A DNA stretch of 7,290 nucleotides from Patescibacteria group bacterium (GTDB lineage: Bacteria > Patescibacteriota > Microgenomatia > UBA1406 > GWC2-37-13), in the NCBI GenBank assembly GCA_943356515.1, contig CALRFM010000054.1, forward strand, positions 1 to 7,290. Reading direction: 5' to 3'. Positions 1 through 6,275 of this stretch are shown here, in pieces (position 1 is the stretch's first letter; each line of letters begins with the position of its first letter). The translations under genes and the position numbers were made by a program. Below the pieces are notes generated by a model. The model had not been told where the DNA came from. It did not search any database and was given only the letters and a program-made list of their open reading frames with translations.

Positions 1-81
1 AAAGCCTGAACAGTTAAATTTTTATCAGTTTTCATAGTCCCTTTATACAGGGTGGAGAAGGGATATGGAATGACAAGATTG
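1..81. other. Window edge, no gene recognised
   Basis: This stretch lies downstream of the minus-strand regulator gene. One plus-strand frame is open from the window edge to a TAG at 35-37 and could be the last 11 codons of an upstream gene, but such a short tail cannot be tested. A 4-bp inverted repeat (CCCT at 39-42, AGGG at 49-52) has no adjacent T-run on either strand, so I do not call it a terminator. Confidence 0.3.
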
Positions 82-900
82 TCAGGAAAGTTGACTGGTT
101 AGTTGGCTGAAGTATTTGAATGTAGTAAGGTCGGATGGAGTATAGAGTTCAACTTCAAATCTAGGATCACGCAAATATGGGATTATGAACATATACATGT
201 TTAAATGCTTATCCGGACTATTTTTATTGAAGCCGCGTTTTTGAGCAAAATTAGTAACCTTATTGCTATTTGTAACTAATTTTTCATTACTACATTGCCA
301 GAGTTCTCGGAAAAGTTCATTCTCCATTAATTCTTTCATTAGATGTATATACCATTTTTCTTTGGTTCTATTTCGTTGGTGATATCTAAAATCATGAATC
401 ATATTTGTCAAAAATGTTTTCCTGTACTCACCTTCTTTTCCATCAAGAAAATGCTTATTTAATAAAAAATCTGGTGAAAATGTCACCTCAAAAATATTTG
501 GAAGCTCATTATTAATAAACATGCGAGCTTTATGAGGGACATTATAATAGTTAAATATTTCTTGGTTAGAGTCGACAATTCTCCAGCTAAAATCTCTTAC
601 TGAAGCTGGATATGGCCATCCATGCAACATGGAATGTAAATCTTTACGTACTTCTAGTATTTCTTCCATTGTTGGGCGATATCCCCCCGCAAGCAGCACG
701 TGATTCTTTTCTTCCATCTTAAGTTCCATGATGTTGCATATCCTATCAACGAGATTTCTTTGTGGTTTATCAATTCTCCCTTGTTCTATGCGACTTAACC
801 TCGACGTATCTTTCCACCCAAGAGCGAACGCTATTTCTAGTTGCGAGAGGTTTTTTTGTAGGCGGTAATCTTTAAGAAGGCCGCCAAGGCTTGCTGACAT
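82..900 (-). CDS. XRE-family transcriptional regulator with MmyB-like PAS-type ligand domain
   Basis: A predicted cytoplasmic DNA-binding regulator of 272 aa. Residues about 5-66 form an XRE/Cro helix-turn-helix, with the LKDYR entry helix, LSQLEIAFALG for helices 2-3 and SRLSRIEQGR (residues 33-42) as recognition and turn region. LLAGGY (69-74) is the usual junction to an MmyB-type C-terminal domain. That domain starts around residue 95 with YPASVRDFSWRIVDSN, matching the family pattern of a PAS-like fold beginning P-x-x-V-x-D-x-x-W-x-I. The family includes the regulator MmyB of methylenomycin biosynthesis; its domain is thought to bind small hydrophobic ligands, and the ligand here is unknown. 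The length (about 270 aa) is normal, so the gene appears intact. The ATG at 898-900 gives a complete HTH and has a TATAAT box only 5 nt upstream with no Shine-Dalgarno. It is transcribed divergently from a second small HTH gene. Confidence 0.85.
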   Translation of the reverse strand: MSASLGGLLKDYRLQKNLSQLEIAFALGWKDTSRLSRIEQGRIDKPQRNLVDRICNIMELKMEEKNHVLLAGGYRPTMEEILEVRKDLHSMLHGWPYPASVRDFSWRIVDSNQEIFNYYNVPHKARMFINNELPNIFEVTFSPDFLLNKHFLDGKEGEYRKTFLTNMIHDFRYHQRNRTKEKWYIHLMKELMENELFRELWQCSNEKLVTNSNKVTNFAQKRGFNKNSPDKHLNMYMFIIPYLRDPRFEVELYTPSDLTTFKYFSQLTSQLS

Positions 901-903
901 ACC

Positions 904-915
904 GTATTATAATAC
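904..915 (-). promoter_or_regulatory. -10 box inside a perfect 12-bp palindrome; probable leaderless promoter for the MmyB-like gene
   Basis: GTATTATAATAC at 904-915 is its own reverse complement. On the minus strand it contains a consensus TATAAT (911 down to 906), which ends 5 nt before the ATG at 900. A start site 6-8 nt after the -10 box would fall on or next to the ATG, so the mRNA should be leaderless or nearly so. No good -35 is visible at 16-18 nt. A second imperfect dyad, AATAC-AAAAGT-GTATT (911-926), overlaps it. A dimeric regulator bound here would block the promoter, so autoregulation by the encoded XRE protein is plausible. Confidence 0.55.
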
Positions 916-960
916 AAAAGTGTATTTAACATGCATCTATTATTTACTACAATTAATATA

Positions 961-974
961 GTCAAATATTTGAC
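961..974. promoter_or_regulatory. Perfect 14-bp palindrome, candidate operator over the -35 box
   Basis: GTCAAATATTTGAC reads the same on both strands. Its right half overlaps the TTGACA -35 box (970-975) of the rightward promoter, the classical position for a repressor operator. It lies between two divergent HTH genes, either of which could bind it. Its sequence differs from the palindrome at 904-915, so the two sites may serve different proteins. Confidence 0.5.
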
Positions 975-998
975 AATATTGCATTGTTGATTTACAAT
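970..998 (+). promoter_or_regulatory. Near-consensus sigma70-type promoter for a leaderless transcript
   Basis: TTGACA (970-975) and TACAAT (993-998) are separated by exactly 17 nt: a perfect -35, a 5/6 -10 and ideal spacing. The expected start site, about 7 nt after the -10, is position 1004-1006, and the ATG of the next gene is at 1006. An in-frame TGA at 988-990 excludes a start upstream of the -10 box. The transcript would have no room for a ribosome binding site, so translation should begin on a leaderless mRNA. Confidence 0.75.
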
Positions 999-1005
999 CA
1001 AGTTC

Positions 1006-1314
1006 ATGCCACCTTTTGCGGAGCTCTTTATAAAATACCGTTTACGATCTGAAATTGCTACACTATCTTCATTTGGTGATCTGATGGCTTGTGAAGGATA
1101 TGCGTATGAAACAAGCTTGTTTACCAGGTGGCAAAAGGGGAATAGGGTACCGAAGGATAGGAAAGTCCTACTGGCAATTATTAAGGTCTTCTTATTAAGA
1201 AAAGGGATAACTACATTCTCCGAGATCAACTCCTTATTAGAATCTGCGGGGCAGGGGTATATGACAAAAATAGAACAAAATAAACTAATATATTTTGTGA
1301 AAAAAACTGATTAG
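1006..1314 (+). CDS. Small XRE-like helix-turn-helix protein
   Basis: A 102-aa protein that appears to be a single divergent XRE-type DNA-binding domain. The entry helix is FAELFIKYRL (residues 4-13), the LSSFGDLM segment (20-27) fits helix 2, and LFTRWQKGNRVPKDRKVLLAI (39-59) matches the XRE pattern 'srwe-x-G-x-r-P-x-r-x-x-ll-x-i'. The tail GITTFSEINSLLESAGQGY (67-85) resembles the segment that follows the HTH in many stand-alone or ATPase-fused XRE domains. There is no effector domain, so it is probably a small repressor or accessory DNA-binding partner. Start ATG 1006 is forced by an in-frame TGA at 988 and keeps the first helix complete. It is divergent from the MmyB-like regulator and lies 211 bp upstream of the acyltransferase/ThiF pair, which makes that pair a candidate target. 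Function is inferred from fold only. Confidence 0.65.
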   Translation: MPPFAELFIKYRLRSEIATLSSFGDLMACEGYAYETSLFTRWQKGNRVPKDRKVLLAIIKVFLLRKGITTFSEINSLLESAGQGYMTKIEQNKLIYFVKKTD

Positions 1315-1525
1315 GCTTCACTTTTAGCTCCTCTGATATGTATAAAATACAGGAGTGAGTTTCTTCTGTGGTAAAATACTTGTAGTACTATTCCTATAGT
1401 ATGAGTTGAATGTATTATTTTTGCATATCCAATATATACTTTTGCTGATATGCATGCTTATCCTTAAGTAATGAGCGACAATTTATATTATCATATAGGC
1501 CCATAATAAATTTATAGAAGATAAT
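1315..1525. promoter_or_regulatory. 211-bp non-coding leader with inverted repeats upstream of the acyltransferase gene
   Basis: No ORF is supported here. Visible structures are: (a) TGTAT-AAA-ATACA (1339-1351) nested within CTCC (1328-1331) and GGAG (1352-1355), a bulged hairpin without a T-run; (b) TACTAT-TCCT-ATAGTA (1386-1401), a 16-bp dyad; (c) TGCATAT (1422-1428) and ATATGCA (1448-1454), 7-bp arms flanking a TATACT -10-like box at 1435-1440; (d) TATAT-TATC-ATATA (1484-1497). No -35 at correct spacing is convincing for TATACT. The length is much greater than other gaps in this window, and the dyads suggest that the acyltransferase operon is controlled by dimeric regulators. Confidence 0.4.
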
Positions 1526-2464
1526 ATGATAGCTACTACACTAGAAGCTTGGCGCCCATCTTTCACAAAAGAACAAGGTAGTCAACTTCCAATAATAAGC
1601 ATTCCTCAAGCAGTCTACCCAGCATATCGTGCCAAGATGCTAAATGGTATTCCTAAGAGAGAAAACAATGAGCCTCCTGTAATACAGCTCATGGATAGAG
1701 TTGTGGGTGAGTCTTTGACAGTAATTGGCGATGAACTTGATCTAAATAGAGTTCATACTTATGATATATCAAATGTATCTGAGAATGGAAAGGGGAAACA
1801 AGCATCTGATGTTGTGAATATAGCTTATAGTTTACGATACAATGGTCAAGATGGACAGGTTGCTAAAATAGCTAGAGAGAGTATTTTCGAAAGAGATGCG
1901 GCTGTTTTTGTTTCATTATACGAAGGAGACGCTGGGAACACGGTAATGGGAACAATGAGAACAGTTCTAGGGAATGATGATGATTTAGCAGATCCAGACA
2001 AATCGCCATTGGAGCTATTTAGATATTTTGCGCATAATGCTGGAGAATGGCCACATCAAACACAAGGTAAAAGACCAGCAGAAGTGGGACGATTTGGTAT
2101 GAATGAACTTGTATCTGCACTAGCCGACTACAAAGATACAAGAGGATACGGACAACTATTACAACGTGCAGTATTCCGATCATTATGGACAGCTGCATAC
2201 GCATATGCGAATGACAATAATTGCTGGGTAGGTTATATTGCCTCGCCCGCCGTAAACGAGTTTTTACGCTCCGGAGGCTTATATGGAATTCCTATTAGTG
2301 GTCTTGAGCAAAATACCAGCGATGCATTTCAAGTGACTCGAACTGCATTTCCTAGATATTGGCATCCTAATAATCCCAAACGCCAACCAATAATATACGA
2401 AGCTCCAACTACATTAGGGCCAATATCATGCCAACTACCAGATGGTTCAGAAATAGCGCTATGA
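1526..2464 (+). CDS. GNAT-fold N-acyltransferase resembling autoinducer / N-acyl amino acid synthases
   Basis: A 312-aa predicted cytoplasmic enzyme that probably transfers an acyl group to an amine. Its core looks like the LuxI/FeeM branch of the GNAT fold. AAVFVSLYEGDAGNTVMGTMR gives the two central strands and ends in Arg145, the place of the conserved Arg in 'G-x-x-R-l'. ELFRYF (about 163-168) fits the 'F' segment, and AEVGRFGM carries Glu186 and Arg189, matching the E-x-x-R 'EisRfav' motif of acyl-homoserine-lactone synthases. LLQRAVFRSLWTAAYAYA and CWVGYIASPAVNEFLRSGG then match the following helix and strand ('l...l..a..ya...g......v.p..erllrr.G'). The N-terminal Arg/Phe/Trp triad used by true LuxI enzymes for SAM binding is not evident, and the protein is about 100 aa longer than LuxI, so the product need not be a homoserine lactone. 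PEP-CTERM-associated acyltransferase is an alternative label. The ATG at 1526 has a weak SD (AGAAG, 1516-1520). It overlaps the ThiF gene by ATGA. Confidence 0.65.
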   Translation: MIATTLEAWRPSFTKEQGSQLPIISIPQAVYPAYRAKMLNGIPKRENNEPPVIQLMDRVVGESLTVIGDELDLNRVHTYDISNVSENGKGKQASDVVNIAYSLRYNGQDGQVAKIARESIFERDAAVFVSLYEGDAGNTVMGTMRTVLGNDDDLADPDKSPLELFRYFAHNAGEWPHQTQGKRPAEVGRFGMNELVSALADYKDTRGYGQLLQRAVFRSLWTAAYAYANDNNCWVGYIASPAVNEFLRSGGLYGIPISGLEQNTSDAFQVTRTAFPRYWHPNNPKRQPIIYEAPTTLGPISCQLPDGSEIAL

Positions 2465-3660
2465 AATATTTAAAAGAAGCATTAAATCAATCTACAGAAC
2501 CCCTTTCTGAAAGTGAACAATGGCAACGAGTATTGGAGGGTTGGGATATAGAATCAATACAAAGTGCTCGCAGGAATCCTCTCCAAGAATATCCCGGAAG
2601 AGTAGAATTGAGCCGCCCTGAACTTTCTTTTACCGGAAATGATCTAGTATTTACTACATTGGATGACCTTAGTAAGAATGTTACGCCAGATCCATCTTCA
2701 CCGATCAGAGTATGGCTAGATGCTGAAATGATAAAAGCTCAAGAATCAAACTATGGAGTTAGTGCTACCTATCCAACAATAAACAGATCTTATCGACTAC
2801 CATCAGCAGCAGCTTGGAAGCTATCTTTATTGGCTAGTAATGGGCAACTCATAAGAGATCAAGAAGACGATCTTTCGTGGCTTGATATGCGCAATATATT
2901 TAATGATGCACATATAGCTGTAGCTGGGGCGAGCGTGGGCTCAAGAATAGCGCATTCAATAAGACAAACCATAATGCCAGGAAAGATCTCAATTGCAGAT
3001 CCGAAGGGTCCAATCTCAAGAAACTTCAATCGTACCGATTTGACAGTACATGATATACAAGAAAGTAAAGCTATAGGATTTGCACGTCACTGTCACGACC
3101 AAGACCCCTTTGCACTTATTGACGTATATCCTGACGGCTTCACTACAGGTAATATTGACAATTTATTCGTTGGGCGACCTGATATTTTTATTGAAGAAAC
3201 TGACACAGTAGCACAAAGCACATTACTTGCAGGCAAGATAGAAATGAGAAAGAAAGCAAGACAAAATCGAGTTCCGTTTATTATGATTAGTGATTTAGGC
3301 ACGCTTTGTATTGTAGATTGTATGCGTTATGATCTTGCTCCAAATCACCCACTGGCTATCAATGTTCGAGATGATGAAGTAGAAGATGCCTTAAGAAGTG
3401 GTGACTTCTATAAAGTAGCAAGTATGTTGGTTGGTCAAGATAATTTACATGCTGGAGTTTTCGGAAAAGAATTAAGAGGAGAAACGACATCTCCATATAC
3501 ATTACAATCTCCACCACAGATCGGCATAGCAACCAATGGTGGTGCTGCGCTGGCCGGGAGTTTAGTAGCAAGCATATTACTTGGTGATGAAATGCCTTTT
3601 AGTTTTAGACTTAAGCAGGATTTCAACTCACACGCATTAATGACCAAACAATTGCAGTAA
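2461..3660 (+). CDS. ThiF/MoeB-family E1-like adenylyltransferase
   Basis: A 399-aa protein of the E1-like superfamily, which uses ATP to adenylate a carboxylate, typically the C-terminus of a ubiquitin-like protein or a peptide. From residue about 150 the family pattern is intact: GASVGS (156-161) nucleotide loop, IADPKGP with Asp180, NFNR ending at Arg191, Lys203 in ESKA, and Asp248 in EETD. The Asp-Arg-Lys-Asp spacing (11, 12, 45) closely follows the catalytic set of MoeB (Asp62, Arg73, Lys86, Asp130). No CxxC zinc pair and no rhodanese domain are present; Cys283 and Cys287 lie where a thioester cysteine might. The first ~145 residues are not a recognised domain. The layout recalls Rv1355c/MoeY-type proteins but without a nitroreductase half. 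Start 2461 is preferred over the in-frame ATG at 2428 because it forms an ATGA overlap with the acyltransferase stop, implying translational coupling. No ThiS/MoaD-like carrier gene lies nearby, so a small-molecule or peptide substrate is possible. Confidence 0.8.
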   Translation: MKYLKEALNQSTEPLSESEQWQRVLEGWDIESIQSARRNPLQEYPGRVELSRPELSFTGNDLVFTTLDDLSKNVTPDPSSPIRVWLDAEMIKAQESNYGVSATYPTINRSYRLPSAAAWKLSLLASNGQLIRDQEDDLSWLDMRNIFNDAHIAVAGASVGSRIAHSIRQTIMPGKISIADPKGPISRNFNRTDLTVHDIQESKAIGFARHCHDQDPFALIDVYPDGFTTGNIDNLFVGRPDIFIEETDTVAQSTLLAGKIEMRKKARQNRVPFIMISDLGTLCIVDCMRYDLAPNHPLAINVRDDEVEDALRSGDFYKVASMLVGQDNLHAGVFGKELRGETTSPYTLQSPPQIGIATNGGAALAGSLVASILLGDEMPFSFRLKQDFNSHALMTKQLQ

Positions 3661-3680
3661 CAAGTAAAAAAAAGTATAGT
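3652..3680 (+). promoter_or_regulatory. Possible internal promoter for the sensor kinase gene
   Basis: TTGCAG (3652-3657) and TATAGT (3675-3680) are 17 nt apart, and the kinase ATG at 3687 begins 6 nt after the -10. The arrangement repeats the near-leaderless geometry seen at 998/1006 and 906/900. The -10 is 5/6, but the -35 matches only TTG. The 26-bp gap has no Shine-Dalgarno, only an A-run at 3666-3673. The kinase could be transcribed alone, read through from the ThiF gene, or both. Confidence 0.35.
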
Positions 3681-3686
3681 TAATAT

Positions 3687-5867
3687 ATGCAACTTGCGGT
3701 TACATTAATAGTTTCCTTACTCAATGTATTTCTCGGGTATGTGGCATACGTCAAAAATCCCAAGGGGACCACGAATCGACTACTTACTTTCCTTACTATT
3801 CAGTTAAGTTCGTGGGCTATTGCGAATTACTTTTCTCTTAATTCCAATACAGAAGTATCTACTTTATTTTGGATTCGAGCAGTGATGCTTGTAACCTCTC
3901 CTTTAGGTCCGACACTTTATTTATTATCTCTGTCATTTCCTGAGCGAAAGATTCGTTTACCCAAGTGGTCAGTTGTGGCAATATGGACAATATCACTTGT
4001 TACTGCAGCGCTGTCTTTCACCCCGTTTATGTTTGTATCAGTAAAAATTAATGATGGAGTAATTTCACCTACACCTGGTCCAGCAATTGCATTGTATGCT
4101 CTAACCTTTTTAGGCGGTCTTGTGGCAGCATTTATTACTATTATTTATAAGTACTTTAAGTTAAAAGGATTAGAAAAAGTGCAAATAAAAATTTTATTAA
4201 TAGGAATGATACTAACATTCACCCTACTTGGATTCACTAATTTTATTTTTGTTGTATTCTTGAAAATAAGTTCATTTGTATTTGCAGGACCACTTCTTAC
4301 AGTTATTTTTGTTTCAGGGGTAACATATACCATCATCAAGCACCGCTTTTTAGATATTCGCCTCATTATTGTACGAGCATTAACATATACATTACTTACG
4401 TTCTTCATCGCTCTTGGATATTTGGCGCTGTTATTCAATCTCGCCTTCTTCATGGGGGAAGCCAAGCCCACTTTAGCGACTCTTCAGCAGTTTATAACAC
4501 CTACATTCTTAGCAATATTTTTTGTGTTTACTTTTCAACCTTTACGTAAATTATTTGAAAAGTTCACCAATAAATTTTTCTTTAAAGATAAATACGACTC
4601 CAATCAAGTCCTCTGGGAATTAAACAGAAGTATGGCTTCAACATTATCTCTTTCTGAACTCACACAACATATACTTAAAAAAATGCTTTCTTCCATAAAA
4701 ATATCTTATGGTTCAATAGTGCTTGTAAGAAATCAGTCAGTCATCTGGGTAGATTCTGCCGGCAATGTTCGTAATAAAAATTTTAATGGAAGAGACATAT
4801 TCACCATTATTCATGAGTCCTATAAACCCAAATCACGGGATGAGCAGATTGTTATTTTTGAAGAGCTATCTGAGCGAAAAAAGGATCTCAAAAATATCAT
4901 GCGTGAGCATAACATCACTGTCGTATTACCTCTTGTCGTGCGCAAACAGCTGATTGGTGGACTCATCTTGGGAGAAAAGCATTCTGGGGAAATATATTCA
5001 TCTGACGATATAGACCTTCTCAAGATTGTGGCCCCTGAAGTTGGTATTGCGGTACGAAATGCCCTCTCATTTGAAGAAATAAAACACTTCAACATTACAT
5101 TAGAAGAAGAAGTGCGCTATGCCACGGCAAGACTCAAAAAGACTAACATACGACTGAAGGAGTTAGATTCACTCAAAGATGAATTCGTGTCAATAGCTTC
5201 ACACGAACTTCGTACTCCCATGACTGCAATTAAGAGCTATCTGTGGATGGCACTCAATCAATCGGATCAAAAGATCAAAGAGCCACTCAAGAAATATTTA
5301 GATATATCATACAACTCAACAGAACGGCTCATACGCTTGGTTAACGACATGCTTACCGTATCGCGTATAGAAAGAAATAAAATTGAAATCAATAAAGAAT
5401 CGGTAGACATTACTGAAATAGTGCAATTGGTATTTGACGAACTCAAGATATCTGCAGATGAGAAGCATATTACATTCACTTTCACAAAAGAAGAGAAGAA
5501 GAAATACATGGCCAAGGGAGATAGAGAGAAATTGCGGGAAGTATTTCAAAATCTTATTGGAAACGCGCTGAAATTTACCCCTGAAAAAGGCTCTATAACA
5601 GTTCATATAGGTAATAGCGGAAAGATGGTAACACTGAGTGTTACAGACACGGGGTCAGGAATACGAAAAGAAGAGCAGCGAAAACTTTTCAAAAAGTTTA
5701 GTAAGATCGAGTATTCATATTCAAAGCATAGCAGTCAACCAGGGACGGGACTTGGTTTGTACATATCCAAGCAGATAATTTCTTTACACAACGGAACAAT
5801 TGAAGTACAATCTGATATAGATAAAGGGAGCACATTTACCGTGCTTCTTCCTGAAATACTATCTTAG
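3687..5867 (+). CDS. Membrane sensor histidine kinase: 7TM-type N-terminus, GAF, HisKA, HATPase_c
   Basis: A 726-aa inner-membrane sensor kinase. About nine hydrophobic segments fill residues 2-290; the first seven resemble the histidine-kinase 7TM module (HisKA_7TM, as in ComP-like receptors), with the LSLSFPERK motif (about 81-89) after the third span and IIKHRFLDIRLI (about 216-227) at its end. A GAF-like domain follows at roughly 310-460, then a helical linker to about 495. The HisKA box is SHELRTP with phospho-accepting His506. The ATPase has its N box at NLIGNALKF (Asn626), G1 at DTGSGI (Asp654) and G2 at GTGLGL (686-691); all catalytic elements are intact. The 7TM module senses ligands in or near the membrane; in ComP it reads a peptide pheromone. 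Start ATG 3687 has no SD. The next gene, a receiver protein, follows after 12 nt and is the obvious phosphorelay partner. The ligand is unknown; the adjacent acyltransferase/ThiF product is an attractive but untested candidate. Confidence 0.92.
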   Translation: MQLAVTLIVSLLNVFLGYVAYVKNPKGTTNRLLTFLTIQLSSWAIANYFSLNSNTEVSTLFWIRAVMLVTSPLGPTLYLLSLSFPERKIRLPKWSVVAIWTISLVTAALSFTPFMFVSVKINDGVISPTPGPAIALYALTFLGGLVAAFITIIYKYFKLKGLEKVQIKILLIGMILTFTLLGFTNFIFVVFLKISSFVFAGPLLTVIFVSGVTYTIIKHRFLDIRLIIVRALTYTLLTFFIALGYLALLFNLAFFMGEAKPTLATLQQFITPTFLAIFFVFTFQPLRKLFEKFTNKFFFKDKYDSNQVLWELNRSMASTLSLSELTQHILKKMLSSIKISYGSIVLVRNQSVIWVDSAGNVRNKNFNGRDIFTIIHESYKPKSRDEQIVIFEELSERKKDLKNIMREHNITVVLPLVVRKQLIGGLILGEKHSGEIYSSDDIDLLKIVAPEVGIAVRNALSFEEIKHFNITLEEEVRYATARLKKTNIRLKELDSLKDEFVSIASHELRTPMTAIKSYLWMALNQSDQKIKEPLKKYLDISYNSTERLIRLVNDMLTVSRIERNKIEINKESVDITEIVQLVFDELKISADEKHITFTFTKEEKKKYMAKGDREKLREVFQNLIGNALKFTPEKGSITVHIGNSGKMVTLSVTDTGSGIRKEEQRKLFKKFSKIEYSYSKHSSQPGTGLGLYISKQIISLHNGTIEVQSDIDKGSTFTVLLPEILS

Positions 5868-5873
5868 GAAGTG
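5866..5873 (+). promoter_or_regulatory. Shine-Dalgarno that fixes the response regulator start
   Basis: AGGAAGTG lies 6 nt before ATG 5880 and differs from AGGAGGTG at one base. Its last three bases are the GTG at 5871 that would otherwise be a possible start codon, so the SD supports ATG 5880 instead. It is the clearest ribosome binding site in the window, in contrast to the leaderless-looking starts of promoter-proximal genes. Confidence 0.7.
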
Positions 5874-5879
5874 AATATT

Positions 5880-6275
5880 ATGGCAACACTTACAAATAAA
5901 TCCTCACTACTCATAGTGGAGGATGAGCATTATTTAAGAGATTTATATATCGATATATTCAAACAAGATGGGTTTGAAGTAGATGCAGCAAAAGATGGAA
6001 ACGAAGCCTATGACAAAATAAGTCATAATGAGTATGATTTAATACTTCTTGATATTATTCTCCCTGGCATGGATGGCATGCAAGTACTCGACAAGTTAGT
6101 AAAAGAAAAGAAAGTTACACTGAGCAATGTGGTTTTATTGACAAATCTGAGCCAAGATCTTGTTATTGCAAAAGCGCTTGATTACGGGGTTCGTGGATAC
6201 TTAGTAAAGAGTGACTACACTCCTGAAGAATTACTGAAAGAAGCAAGATCATTTCTTAAAAATAACCATGCATAA
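5880..6275 (+). CDS. Stand-alone receiver-domain response regulator
   Basis: A 131-aa single-domain CheY-like receiver. The acidic pair is Glu14-Asp15 (LLIVEDE), the phospho-acceptor is Asp58 (LILLDIILPGMDG), the switch Thr is Thr88 (VVLLTN) and the conserved Lys is Lys110 (GYLVKSD); the full set needed for phosphorylation is present. No output domain follows, so it must act through protein contact or pass the phosphate on. The gene begins 12 nt after the sensor kinase stop and overlaps the next gene, a PilX-like pilin, by 8 nt, so the three are almost certainly co-transcribed. The partner is therefore most likely the kinase upstream. A link to pilus control is suggested by position, in the way that PilG/PilH-type receivers control type IV pili, but the target is not shown by the sequence. 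Confidence 0.93.
   Translation: MATLTNKSSLLIVEDEHYLRDLYIDIFKQDGFEVDAAKDGNEAYDKISHNEYDLILLDIILPGMDGMQVLDKLVKEKKVTLSNVVLLTNLSQDLVIAKALDYGVRGYLVKSDYTPEELLKEARSFLKNNHA

Noticed and set aside
2..37. Possible C-terminal tail of an upstream plus-strand gene ending at TAG 35-37
   Set aside because: Only 11 codons are visible, which is insufficient to distinguish coding from chance.
837..1229. 130-codon open frame on the minus strand across the divergent promoter region
   Set aside because: It overlaps two HTH genes and the promoter region, and its translation shows no domain pattern.
1328..1355. Hairpin after the small HTH gene as a terminator
   Set aside because: The stem is short and bulged and no T-run follows, so I describe it only as structure in the leader.
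2428..2460. Upstream in-frame ATG for the ThiF protein at 2428
   Set aside because: It would add 11 residues overlapping the acyltransferase end by 37 nt; the ATG at 2461 gives the usual ATGA coupling and a more natural N-terminus.
4145..5606. Several minus-strand and alternate-frame open stretches inside the histidine kinase gene
   Set aside because: The kinase frame is continuous with intact motifs; these shadows show no motif or ribosome binding site.
5871..5879. GTG start for the response regulator
   Set aside because: The GTG is part of the Shine-Dalgarno AGGAAGTG that serves the ATG at 5880; starting at 5880 leaves a normal receiver N-terminus.
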